Below, piece by piece: positions 17,573-25,947 of a stretch of DNA of 64,000 nt. The DNA is taken from assembly GCA_020249265.1 (NCBI GenBank), contig JADCGA010000001.1:310001-374000 (forward strand), written 5' to 3'. Made by a program: the position numbers and the translations under genes. This stretch comes from Roseomonas sp. GTDB lineage: Bacteria > Pseudomonadota > Alphaproteobacteria > Acetobacterales > Acetobacteraceae. Positions within the stretch are counted from its first letter, which is position 1. Each line of letters opens with the position of its first letter. Under the pieces are notes generated by a model, which was not told the origin of the DNA, searched no databases, and worked only from the letters and a program-made list of their open reading frames with translations.

Positions 17573-17637
17573 GCCCCATGCGCGGGTGCTGGCGCGTGCG
17601 GGGCTGAAGCTTCCTCTTTTCCTTGCCTTTTCGCGCC
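17573..17637 (+). terminator. Possible riboswitch expression platform (terminator hairpin)
   Basis: GCCCCATGCGCG at 17573-17584 pairs with CGCGTGCGGGGC at 17593-17604 (12 positions, one mismatch, two wobbles, 8-base loop). A pyrimidine-rich stretch with several T runs follows up to 17637. It lies between the TPP aptamer and the ribosome binding site of the binding-protein gene. The T tract is interrupted, so termination may be weak, and the mechanism could instead act on translation. Confidence 0.4.
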
Positions 17638-17654
17638 GCATTGGAGGAATGGGG

Positions 17655-19232
17655 ATGCATCGTCGTTCATTTCTGGCCGCCGCATTCGCGGCACCTTTGG
17701 CCGGCCCTGCCTTGGCGCAAACCAGCCGGGCGCGCACGCTGCGCTTCATGCCGCAGGCGGCACTCGCCAATCTGGACCCGATCTTCAGCCCCAGCACCAT
17801 CATCACCACGCATGGCTATTGCGTGTTTGACACACTCTATGGCGCCAATCGCGCGCTGCAGCCGCGCCCGCAAATGGCCGAAGGCCATAGCGTTGAGGAT
17901 GATGGCAAGCTCGTGAAAATCCGCCTGCGCGATGGCTTGCGCTGGCATGATGGCGAAGCCGTGCGCGCGCAGGATTGTGTCGCCAGCATCAAGCGCTGGG
18001 CGAGCCGCGATGGCTTCGGCCAAATCCTGATGCGCGCAACGGCTGAGCTTTCCACCGCCGATGACCGCACCATCCAATTCCGCCTGCATCGGCGCTTCCC
18101 CGCGCTGTTTGATGCTTTGGCCAAACCGGGCGCTTCCCCCTGCTTCATGATGCCGGAGCGTATTGCAAGTAATCCCGGTGATCGTTCACTCGGCCTGGAA
18201 CACATGATCGGCAGCGGGCCGTGGCGCTTCATTGCCAGTGAGTATGTGCAAGGCAGCCGCAGCCATTATGCGCGGAATGAGGCTTACGTGCCGCGTGATG
18301 AACCCGCCGAAGCGGCTTCGGGCGGCAAGCGCGTGCATTTCGACAGGTTGGAGATGATCTGGATTCCGGATGGCGGCACGGCGGCTGCGGCACTCCGCAC
18401 TGGTGAAATTGACTGGATCGAATACCCGCTTCCGGATTTGGTGCCGGTGCTGGAACGCGACCGAAATACGCAAACCCAGATTTATGACCCGAATGGGTTT
18501 CTTGGTTTTCTGCGCTTCAATCATTTGCACGCGCCTTTCAATGATGCGCGCGTGCGCCGCGCCATTCGTGATATGATCGTGCAATCGGATTTCATGTCGG
18601 CTGTGGCGCTGCAAGGTGATTGGCAGGAATGCCACGCCATGTTCCCTTGCGGCCTGCCGGGCGTGGTGGAATTCCCGCCCGCCGCGCGCGGCGAAGCGGC
18701 CATGGACCGCGCCCGCGCGGCGCTGCGTGAAGCGGGCTATAATGGCGAGCCGATCATCCACATCAACCCAAGCGATTTCCCTGCGGTCACGCAACAAGGG
18801 CGGCTCGCGGTTGAATTGATGCGCAAGCTTGGCGTGAACATCCAGCCCATCGAAGCAGACTGGGCCACCATTCTGGCGCGGCGCGCCAATCGCAATGCGC
18901 CGGCGCAGGGTGGCTGGCATTTGCATAATACCAATGGCCCGGCAGCCACCATCGCCAATCCGGCAGTGAGTTTTGCCATACGCATGAATGGGCAAGCCGC
19001 CTGGCCAGGCTGGCCCAGCGATGCGGATGCGGAAGCGCAGGTTGAAGCCTGGATCGCCGCGGATGATCAGGCGGCACAAAACGCAGCAATGCGCCGCTTG
19101 CAGGAAATCACTTGGGAATCACTGCCTTTCGCACCGACCGGGCTGTTCCGGCTACGCACTGCCTTCCGGCGCGACCTGACGGGCGTACTGCAAGGGCCGA
19201 ACCCGTTTTTGTGGAACCTGCGACGGGGGTAG
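17655..19232 (+). CDS. SBP_bac_5 family ABC substrate-binding protein, TPP-regulated
   Basis: GGAGG at 17643-17647 sets the start at 17655, giving 525 residues. MHRRSFLAAAFAAPLAGPAL is a signal peptide with RRSFLAA, a Tat-type motif. The mature protein is of the DppA/OppA class (VKIRLRDGLRWHDGEAVRA, LGFLRFNHLHAPFNDARVR). Members bind peptides, nickel, opines or sugars. No permease or ATPase gene lies beside it, so it must use components encoded elsewhere. The TPP riboswitch just upstream suggests a ligand related to thiamine, its precursors or its breakdown products. That is inference from regulation, since known thiamine-binding proteins (ThiB, ThiY) belong to other families. Confidence 0.9.
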   Translation: MHRRSFLAAAFAAPLAGPALAQTSRARTLRFMPQAALANLDPIFSPSTIITTHGYCVFDTLYGANRALQPRPQMAEGHSVEDDGKLVKIRLRDGLRWHDGEAVRAQDCVASIKRWASRDGFGQILMRATAELSTADDRTIQFRLHRRFPALFDALAKPGASPCFMMPERIASNPGDRSLGLEHMIGSGPWRFIASEYVQGSRSHYARNEAYVPRDEPAEAASGGKRVHFDRLEMIWIPDGGTAAAALRTGEIDWIEYPLPDLVPVLERDRNTQTQIYDPNGFLGFLRFNHLHAPFNDARVRRAIRDMIVQSDFMSAVALQGDWQECHAMFPCGLPGVVEFPPAARGEAAMDRARAALREAGYNGEPIIHINPSDFPAVTQQGRLAVELMRKLGVNIQPIEADWATILARRANRNAPAQGGWHLHNTNGPAATIANPAVSFAIRMNGQAAWPGWPSDADAEAQVEAWIAADDQAAQNAAMRRLQEITWESLPFAPTGLFRLRTAFRRDLTGVLQGPNPFLWNLRRG

Positions 19233-19233
19233 A

Positions 19234-19277
19234 GCGTTTTCAAGCCAAGTGGAATCACTTGGCGGCTCGGAAAACGC
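19234..19277 (+). repeat. Intergenic palindromic repeat, copy A (first hairpin)
   Basis: Outer arms GCGTTTTC (19234-19241) and GAAAACGC (19270-19277) are perfectly complementary. Inside, GCCAAGTG (19244-19251) and CACTTGGC (19256-19263) form a perfect 8-base stem over a GAAT loop. The copy at 50918-50961 is nearly identical, but two outer pairs are changed on both sides. It lies between the convergent SBP_bac_5 and eipB genes and could also act as a transcription end. Confidence 0.85.
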
Positions 19278-19291
19278 GACCAAACATACGG

Positions 19292-19350
19292 CTAGTGGTG
19301 CGCGGGGACGTTCTGGCGACAGGAAAGGTCCGCATCAATCGCACCACTAG
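19292..19350 (+). repeat. Inverted repeat after copy A (second hairpin)
   Basis: CTAGTGGTGCG (19292-19302) and CGCACCACTAG (19340-19350) are perfect inverted repeats of 11 bases around 37 bases. They follow the GACCAAA that ends the shared part of the repeat. The AGTG inside the left arm lies 16 bases after the start of GACCAAA, exactly as in the copy before rnc, so it is probably part of one composite element. Confidence 0.6.
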
Positions 19351-19357
19351 GGTAGCT

Positions 19358-20203
19358 CTAGCAACCGCCCGGCGCGTCTTCCAGCCGCACCAGCTTCGCG
19401 CGGACGGTGAAGTCGCCGAAATCCATGATCATGTCATTCGCCACGCCATTTTCGAAATAGCGGAGCGAGACTTCATAGGAAGGGGTGCTGGCCCCGCCGG
19501 CCTGTTCGGCATCAGGTTCGAAAAACGCGATACGCATGCGTGATGATCCAAGCGTCGAAAGGCTCGGCGCTTCGGCGATAGGCTGCGGCCCCTGCCAGGG
19601 CGACAAAAATGTCGTTGTCTGCTGCGCGCCATCGGCGGTGGTGCCATCAAAAATCGGCGCGACCAGCAGGCGCTGGCCGGCGCGGGCGGCATTCAGCGCG
19701 GCGATGGTGTGCGTATTGGGCAACAGCGTCCCCGGCGGGATGGGCAATTCCTTCGCCTCCGGTTCGCTATAGCGCGCGACACCACTGCCATCGGCACCAA
19801 GCTCTGCCTGGCCGACGACACGGCTGGAAACCGCGCCTTGCGTCACCTGAACCAGGCTGAAGCGGAGCGTCCGGCCATCCATGGATTCCAGCGTCGCGTA
19901 ATCAGACCCGGTTTCGAGTTCCGTGCCTTCGCGGTTGCGGAGCGTCATGCTGAAGCGCTGGCGCGTGGTCCAGCTTTCGCAGGCGTCAATCAATTCATAG
20001 AGCATGGCCCCGGCAACCTCGACAATGGTCGAGTTTTCCCGCGCCCGATCCAAGCTGAGTTCGTAGACCCCGCGATGGGAAGCCAGTGCCCGCGCCGTGA
20101 GGGGCGCGAGCGGTGCGGCAGCCGGCGGATCCTTCGCCCCCTGGGTCAGGCCAGGGGCGGCGGGCAGGATCAGCGCAAGGGCAAGAAGGACAGAAAACCG
20201 CAT
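19358..20203 (-). CDS. eipB: EipB/DUF1849 family periplasmic protein
   Basis: From the ATG at 20203 (preceded by GGAG) the product is 281 residues with a signal peptide (MRFSVLLALALILPAAPGLT). It matches the DUF1849 family, named EipB in Brucella, a periplasmic beta-spiral protein needed for envelope integrity. The family's two cysteines are here: Cys75 in LIDACESWTTRQRF and the very last residue, Cys281. In Brucella the equivalent pair forms a disulfide. SHRGVYELSLDR near 42-53 is typical. It follows aspS by 95 bases on the same strand. Confidence 0.85.
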   Translation of the reverse strand: MRFSVLLALALILPAAPGLTQGAKDPPAAAPLAPLTARALASHRGVYELSLDRARENSTIVEVAGAMLYELIDACESWTTRQRFSMTLRNREGTELETGSDYATLESMDGRTLRFSLVQVTQGAVSSRVVGQAELGADGSGVARYSEPEAKELPIPPGTLLPNTHTIAALNAARAGQRLLVAPIFDGTTADGAQQTTTFLSPWQGPQPIAEAPSLSTLGSSRMRIAFFEPDAEQAGGASTPSYEVSLRYFENGVANDMIMDFGDFTVRAKLVRLEDAPGGC

Positions 20204-20298
20204 CGGAGGCTCCGGGCGGCAGGGGCCGCTTTTGTCTGGTATAGCCGATTTCGGCCGATCAGAATTGATATTTCGCAATTAAGTTTCGCGGCGGCGGA

Positions 20299-22104
20299 TC
20301 AGCCGGGCTTGCTACCCTTCACGGGCGGCACGTCCAACTTGATGTGCAATTCCTTCAGCCGTTCCGGCGGCACGCGGGCCGGCGCGCCCATCATCAAATC
20401 TTCCGCCTGCTGGTTCATGGGGAACAGGATCACCTCGCGGATCGCGGGTTCATCGGCGATCAGCATCACAATCCGGTCAATGCCGGGCGCCGAGCCACCA
20501 TGCGGCGGTGCGCCATAGCGGAAGGCATTCAACATGCCGCCAAAGCGATGCTCCACTTCTTCGGCTGGATAGCCCGCAATTTCAAAGGCGCGGATCATGA
20601 TATCCGGGCGATGGTTGCGGATGGCACCGGATGAAAGCTCAATCCCGTTGCAGACGATGTCGTATTGGAAGGCCTTGATGTCCAAGGGGTCCATGGAATT
20701 CAGCGCTTCCAACCCGCCTTGCGGCATGGAAAACGGGTTATGGCTGAATTCGATCTGACCCGTATCTTCATTCCGTTCATACATGGGGAAATCCGTCACC
20801 CAGCAGAAGCGGAAGGCGTTTTCTTCAAGCAAGCCAAGATCACGCCCGACACGACTACGCACCGCGCCGGAGAACTTCGCGGCATCCGCTGCCTTATTCG
20901 CCACAAAGAACACCGCATCACCCGCGCCAAGCCCGCAGGCGGTAGCGATGGCGGCCACGCGATCCGCTTCCAAATTCTTGGCAATCGGCCCCTTCGCGCC
21001 ATCAGCATCCCAGGCAATGTAGCCAAGCCCGCCCTGGCCTTCCGCTTTCGCCCAATCATTCAGCCCATCAAAGAAGGATCGCGGACGCCCCGCCGCGCCC
21101 GGCGCCGGAATGGCCCGCACCACACCACCCGAAGCAGTGACCTTGGCAAACAAGCCAAAGCCGCCACCCGCGAAATGCGCGCTGACATCGGTGATCTTGA
21201 TCGGGTTACGCAAATCCGGCTTGTCCGAGCCATATTCCAGCATCGCCTGCTGATACGGGATGCGCGGGAAGGGTGCTGGCGTCACCGCGCGCTTCGTGCC
21301 GGACCAATCGGCAAATTCCTCAAACACGCCAGCCAGCACGGGCTCGATAGCAGCGAAGACATCTTCCTGCGTCACAAAGGACATTTCGAAATCAAGCTGG
21401 TAGAATTCGCCGGGGCTGCGATCCGCGCGGGACGCCTCATCACGAAAGCAGGGTGCGATTTGAAAATAGCGATCAAACCCCGCCACCATGCAAAGTTGCT
21501 TGAATTGCTGCGGTGCCTGCGGCAGCGCGTAAAACTTGCCCGGATGCAGCCGTGCGGGCACCAAAAAGTCCCGCGCACCTTCGGGGCTTGAAGCCGTCAG
21601 GATCGGGGTTTGGAATTCCGTAAAACCCTGATCAATCATCCGCCGCCGGATGGAAGAAATCACCTGGCTGCGCAGCATCAGATTGCGATGCTGTCTTTCC
21701 CGCCGCAAATCCAAAAAGCGGTAACGCAGGCGCAATTCCTCGGGGAATTCGGCATCACCCGCCACTTGAATGGGCAGCACTTCCGCGGAGGATTGCACTT
21801 CCACGTCACGCACGCGAAGTTCAATCGCGCCCGTCGGCAGCTTGGCATTCACCGTGCCGGCTTCGCGCGGCACCACATCGCCCGTCACGGTAATCACGCT
21901 TTCGGGGCGGAGTTCTTCCAAAAGCTTCAGCACGGGCGAACCCTGGGCCACCACGCATTGCGTCATGCCGTAATGATCGCGCAAATCAATGAACAGCAAG
22001 CTGCCATGGTCGCGCTTCCTGTGCACCCAGCCGGAAAGCCGCGCGGGGGAGCCGGCATCGGTGGCGCGGAGCGCGCCGCAATGATGGGTACGATAGGCAT
22101 GCAT
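20299..22104 (-). CDS. aspS: Aspartyl-tRNA synthetase
   Basis: A 601-residue bacterial-type class IIb synthetase: an OB-fold anticodon domain (about 1-110, [20 protein letters not shown]), the catalytic core with motif 2 [20 protein letters not shown], a bacterial GAD insertion domain around 290-410, and motif 3 with GIDRIVML near the C-terminus. Charges tRNA-Asp. Many alphaproteobacteria have a non-discriminating AspRS that also charges tRNA-Asn and rely on GatCAB; whether this one does cannot be decided here. Length is normal. Confidence 0.97.
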   Translation of the reverse strand: MHAYRTHHCGALRATDAGSPARLSGWVHRKRDHGSLLFIDLRDHYGMTQCVVAQGSPVLKLLEELRPESVITVTGDVVPREAGTVNAKLPTGAIELRVRDVEVQSSAEVLPIQVAGDAEFPEELRLRYRFLDLRRERQHRNLMLRSQVISSIRRRMIDQGFTEFQTPILTASSPEGARDFLVPARLHPGKFYALPQAPQQFKQLCMVAGFDRYFQIAPCFRDEASRADRSPGEFYQLDFEMSFVTQEDVFAAIEPVLAGVFEEFADWSGTKRAVTPAPFPRIPYQQAMLEYGSDKPDLRNPIKITDVSAHFAGGGFGLFAKVTASGGVVRAIPAPGAAGRPRSFFDGLNDWAKAEGQGGLGYIAWDADGAKGPIAKNLEADRVAAIATACGLGAGDAVFFVANKAADAAKFSGAVRSRVGRDLGLLEENAFRFCWVTDFPMYERNEDTGQIEFSHNPFSMPQGGLEALNSMDPLDIKAFQYDIVCNGIELSSGAIRNHRPDIMIRAFEIAGYPAEEVEHRFGGMLNAFRYGAPPHGGSAPGIDRIVMLIADEPAIREVILFPMNQQAEDLMMGAPARVPPERLKELHIKLDVPPVKGSKPG

Positions 22105-22202
22105 GGCGAAAATTCATCCTAAGGTGCGGAAAGGCGGGGGAAAGCGCCCCAGGGAGGGGTTTCTGTCAACCCCACCGCTTTCCCGGGACCCGGCGCCCCT
22201 GT

Positions 22203-23402
22203 ATGGAAACGGTTATGAACCGTCGCCATGCCGTCCCGGCAGCCGAACAAAGCCCCGCCCTGATCACCGATACAGGGAGCCTCGCCGCGCTATGTGACCG
22301 GCTGAAGCATGAGCCCTTCGTCACCGTAGATACTGAATTCATGCGTGAACGCACCTATTGGCCAGAACTTTGCCTGGTGCAGCTTGCCGGCCAGCATGAG
22401 GTCGCGCTGGTGGATGCCCTGGCGCCGGGGCTTGATCTTGGCCCCCTCGGCGAATTGATGGCGCAGCCCCATGTCGTGAAGGTCTTCCACGCCGCCCGGC
22501 AGGATGTGGAAATTTTTCTGCTGAAATTCGGCGCTGTGCCCCACCCGATTTTCGATACCCAAATTGCCGCCATGGTGGCCGGTTTCGGGGATCAGGCGTC
22601 CTATGATTCGCTTTGCCGGTCGCTCGCCGGGGTGCAGATAGACAAGGCCCATCGCTTCAGCGATTGGTCCGCCCGGCCCTTATCTGATAGCCAATTGGCC
22701 TATGCGGCGGCGGATGTGACGCATTTGCGCAAGATTTTCGTCTCCCTCACGCTCAGGCTCGAACGGGAAGGCCGGATTGACTGGGTGGGGCAGGAAATGC
22801 GCGCACTCGCTGATCCCGCGACCTATTTGACCGACCCTGATACGGCCTGGGAAAAGCTCCGCCCGCGCACCTCAAACCGGCGGTTTTTGGGCGTTTTGCG
22901 CGCCATCGCCGCCTGGCGGGAACGCGAAGCCCAGCGCATCAATATCCCGCGCCAGCGGCTGGTGAAGGATGATACGCTGCTGGAAATCGCCGCCACCATG
23001 CCCGATAGCCCTGTGGAACTCACCCGCGCGCGGGGCATTTCAGAGAATTTCGCCAAGGGCAAGTCCGGTGAGGGGTTGCTTGCCGCCATCCGTCAGGCGC
23101 GCGCGCTGCGTGAAGAAGAATTGCCGCAATTGCAGAAGGAGAAGGCCGGCCCGCCGCCTTCCCCCGCGCTTGTGGCCCTTCTGAAAGTGTTGCTGGCCGC
23201 GAAGTCCGAGGAGCATGATGTCGCGCCGCGCCTGCTCGCTTCCGGGGATGATCTCGAAAAGCTGGCCGCGGGGCAGGATGATGTGCCGGCGCTGCATGGC
23301 TGGCGGCGGGAAGTGTTTGGGGAAGCGGCGCTGGCGCTGCGTTCCGGGCAATTGGCGCTTGGGGTGGATGGCCGGCGCGTGAAGCTGATCCCGGCGGGTT
23401 AG
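22203..23402 (+). CDS. rnd: Ribonuclease D
   Basis: A 399-residue 3'-5' exoribonuclease that trims tRNA precursors. The DEDDy acidic motifs are visible: VDTEFMRERTYWP (Exo I), HAARQDVEIF (Exo II) and YAAADVTHL (Exo III with Tyr). An HRDC domain follows (about 215-295, RRFLGVLRAIAAWREREAQ), then a second, weaker C-terminal helical domain. Length matches the family. Two ATGs (22203 and 22215) are possible and neither has a strong ribosome binding site. It is divergent from aspS. Confidence 0.93.
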   Translation: METVMNRRHAVPAAEQSPALITDTGSLAALCDRLKHEPFVTVDTEFMRERTYWPELCLVQLAGQHEVALVDALAPGLDLGPLGELMAQPHVVKVFHAARQDVEIFLLKFGAVPHPIFDTQIAAMVAGFGDQASYDSLCRSLAGVQIDKAHRFSDWSARPLSDSQLAYAAADVTHLRKIFVSLTLRLEREGRIDWVGQEMRALADPATYLTDPDTAWEKLRPRTSNRRFLGVLRAIAAWREREAQRINIPRQRLVKDDTLLEIAATMPDSPVELTRARGISENFAKGKSGEGLLAAIRQARALREEELPQLQKEKAGPPPSPALVALLKVLLAAKSEEHDVAPRLLASGDDLEKLAAGQDDVPALHGWRREVFGEAALALRSGQLALGVDGRRVKLIPAG

Positions 23403-23740
23403 CCTGGAGGGTTCCAGTCAAAAAGAATTATCGCGGCCGCCGCCAGGCCCAGCACGCTGAACACCATGGACAGCATGGGCCAGGCATCGCGCGGGCCGCG
23501 CATGGCAATCACAGCATTGCCAACCAAGGATACCATCACCGCCGCCACTGGCTGGGACCAATGCAATTCGCGGAACCCCCAGACGATCAGCGCAATCCAA
23601 GTGACAAACGCCGCACGCGACAACCATAGCCAGAAGGTGGAAGCAGCTTCGGAAGCCGGGCGCATTTCGGGCGCCGGGCTTTTGGAATGAATGAAGGCGC
23701 CGATCGAAAGCAGCACCATGGCGGCGTAATAAAGGGTCAC
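23399..23740 (-). CDS. Small integral membrane protein of unknown function
   Basis: Within a long open frame only the last third looks like a protein. From GTG at 23740 (or ATG at 23719) it has 113 residues with four hydrophobic segments: LYYAAMVLLSIGAFI, FWLWLSRAAFVTWIALIVWG, QPVAAVMVSLVGNAVIAM and MLSMVFSVLGLAAAAIILF. A His/Pro/Glu-rich loop lies between the first two. The stop overlaps the rnd stop by 3 bases on the opposite strand. I do not recognise a family. The start is uncertain. Confidence 0.55.
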   Translation of the reverse strand: MTLYYAAMVLLSIGAFIHSKSPAPEMRPASEAASTFWLWLSRAAFVTWIALIVWGFRELHWSQPVAAVMVSLVGNAVIAMRGPRDAWPMLSMVFSVLGLAAAAIILFDWNPPG

Positions 23741-23833
23741 GGCGCTTTCAATGCCGCCGCTCCCGCCCGCCCGCAAGAGGCTTTTTCGCAAGCTATGGTC
23801 GCCCTGCGCCCCGTTCCGCGCTAACCCTGCGCC

Positions 23834-24964
23834 ATGCCCACCCCGCCACCTGCCCTGTTGCAAGTGCTGCCCGCGCTCCGTTCCGGGGGCGTGGAGCGCG
23901 GCACGTTGGAGATTGCCGAAGCGCAAATCGCCGCGGGGTTTCGCGCCATTGTGGCCTCGGCGGGGGGCGAGATGGTGCCGGCTTTGGAAGCGCTGGGCGC
24001 GAAGCACATCACTTTGCCGCTGACCGCCAAATCGCCCTTTGCCCTGTGGCGCAATGCTGCGGCGCTGACCGCGCTGGCCCGGGTGGAAGGGGTGGCGCTG
24101 ATCCATGCGCGTTCCCGCGCGCCGGCCTGGTCTGCGCTGATGGCGGCACGGAGCGCAGGGCTGCCCTTCGTCACCACCTATCACGGCGCCTATAATGAGG
24201 GCTTTCCTGGCAAGCGCTTCTATAATTCCGTCATGGCGCGCGGGGATCGCGTGATTGCCATCAGCGATTTCATCGCTGATCTGATCCGCGCCCGGCATGG
24301 GGTGGAGGAGGCGAGGCTCCGCGTAATCCCACGCGGCGTTGACCCTCGACGCTTTGACCCTAGTTTGGTGGGTGCCGAAAGGCTCGCTGCGCTCCGCACT
24401 GCCTGGAGCCTGCCCGAAGGCCGCCCGATCATCATGCTGCCGGCGCGCGTGACGCGCTGGAAGGGCCAGATGGTGTTGGTGGAAGCCATGGCCCGCCTGC
24501 CGGGAGATTCGCTTGCCCTGCTGGTCGGCGATGCGGAAGAACGCCCGACCTTTCGCGCTGAATTGGAAGCCCGCATTGAAAGCCTGGGGCTGAAAGACCG
24601 CGTGCGGCTTGTAGGGCACGCCAATGACATGCCGGTGGCGCTGATGCTGGCCAATGTCGTTATCCATGCCTCCACCGATGCGGAAGCCTTTGGCCGCACC
24701 GTGATCGAAGCCCAAGCCATGGCGCGGCCCGTAATCGCGAGTGACCTTGGCGCCCCCCGCGAAACAGTGGCCGAGGGTGTGACCGGCTGGCGCACCCCGC
24801 CGGGTGATGCCGCTGCACTGGCAGACGCCATCGGCAAGACGCTTTCCCTGCCGGCAGAAGAACGCGCGGCGCTTGGCGCGCGGGCGCGGGCGGCAGTGCT
24901 TTCGGGCTATACGACAGAAGCGATGCAGGCAGCGACAATTGCCGTTTATCGGGAAGTGCTGTGA
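23834..24964 (+). CDS. Glycosyltransferase family 4 (GT-B) protein
   Basis: 376 residues with the two Rossmann-like halves of a GT-B enzyme. The N-terminal half has the early Gly-rich turn RSGGVERG. The C-terminal GT1 domain has PARVTRWKGQMVLVEAMA (phosphate-binding Lys), VRLVGHANDMPVALMLANVV and the nucleotide-sugar Glu motif STDAEAFGRTVIEAQAMARPV. No membrane segment. It probably adds a sugar to lipopolysaccharide or another envelope glycan. Its stop overlaps the start of the GT9 gene, so the two are made together. Confidence 0.9.
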   Translation: MPTPPPALLQVLPALRSGGVERGTLEIAEAQIAAGFRAIVASAGGEMVPALEALGAKHITLPLTAKSPFALWRNAAALTALARVEGVALIHARSRAPAWSALMAARSAGLPFVTTYHGAYNEGFPGKRFYNSVMARGDRVIAISDFIADLIRARHGVEEARLRVIPRGVDPRRFDPSLVGAERLAALRTAWSLPEGRPIIMLPARVTRWKGQMVLVEAMARLPGDSLALLVGDAEERPTFRAELEARIESLGLKDRVRLVGHANDMPVALMLANVVIHASTDAEAFGRTVIEAQAMARPVIASDLGAPRETVAEGVTGWRTPPGDAAALADAIGKTLSLPAEERAALGARARAAVLSGYTTEAMQAATIAVYREVL

Positions 24965-25890
24965 TGAGGCCGCGCATCCTGGTGATCAAACTGGGTGCGC
25001 TCGGCGATTTCGCGCAGGCCTTTGGGCCTTTTGCCGCGATTCGTGCCCATCACCCGGGGGCGGAGATTACGCTGCTGACGACGCCGCCCTTCGCGCCCCT
25101 GGCGCGGCAGGCGCCCTGGTTTGATCAGGTCTGGGAGAATGGCCGGCCCAAGGGCCTCGCCGCGCTTTGGGCCTTGGGCCGGCAATTGCGCGCAGCGCGG
25201 TTTGACCGGGTTTATGATTTGCAGACCTCGGATCGGTCATCGCGCTATCGCTGGCTGGTCGGGCGCGGGGTGGAATGGTCCGGCATTGCCGCGGGCGCTT
25301 CTCACCCGCATGCCAATCCGCGCCGCGATTTCATGCACACGGTGGAACGCCAGCAGGAGCAATTGGCAATGGCCGGGATCAGCCATTTCCCCGCGCCAGA
25401 GCTGGGCTGGCTGGATGCCGATATCGGGCGCTTCGCCTTGCCGACGCGCTTCGTGCTGCTGATCCCCGGCGCTTCCCCCGGACGCCCGGCCAAGCGTTGG
25501 CCGGTGGAAAACTTCGCTGCTTTGGCGGCGGCGCTGGATATCCCCGCCGTGATCCTTGGCGGCCCGACTGAGGCCAGCCTGGGTGCGGCCATCACGCAAA
25601 CCGCCCCCGGCGCGCGCGACCTGACAGGCAAGACAAGCTTCGCCGATATCGCCGCCCTCGCCCGCCGCGCTGCCTTTTGCATCGGCAATGACACCGGCCC
25701 GACCCACCTGGCCGCCGTGGCTGGCTGCCCGACGCTTGCGTTATTCGGTGAGGATAGCGACCCCGCCCTTTGCGCCCCGCGCGGCCCGCTTGTGGCCGTG
25801 CTGCGGCGCCAGCCTTTGGCCAGCCTGCCGGTCGCCGATGTGCAGGGCGCCCTTCAGGATTTGATCAATCAAACCGCCGTAACGGCTTGA
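24964..25890 (+). CDS. Glycosyltransferase family 9 (heptosyltransferase-like) protein
   Basis: 308 residues resembling ADP-heptose:LPS heptosyltransferases: N-terminal ILVIKLGALGDFAQAFGPF, middle LLIPGASPGRPAKRWPVENF, and FCIGNDTGPTHLAAVAGCP, the Asp-Thr-Gly-Pro-x-His donor-site motif, followed by ALFGEDSDP. The ATG at 24964 shares its A with the upstream TGA; a GTG one codon earlier is less likely. With the preceding GT4 gene it probably works on the lipopolysaccharide core. Exact donor and acceptor are not evident. Confidence 0.9.
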   Translation: MRPRILVIKLGALGDFAQAFGPFAAIRAHHPGAEITLLTTPPFAPLARQAPWFDQVWENGRPKGLAALWALGRQLRAARFDRVYDLQTSDRSSRYRWLVGRGVEWSGIAAGASHPHANPRRDFMHTVERQQEQLAMAGISHFPAPELGWLDADIGRFALPTRFVLLIPGASPGRPAKRWPVENFAALAAALDIPAVILGGPTEASLGAAITQTAPGARDLTGKTSFADIAALARRAAFCIGNDTGPTHLAAVAGCPTLALFGEDSDPALCAPRGPLVAVLRRQPLASLPVADVQGALQDLINQTAVTA

Positions 25891-25947
25891 CCCGGAAGGG
25901 GCCTCTGCCCATGGTCCGGCCTCTCTTCAACCAATAGGACGCTGTTC

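Noticed and set aside
23741-24715. Long 5' extension of the small membrane protein frame
   Set aside because: It is antisense to the GT4 gene and has Arg/Gln/His-rich sequence with no domain.
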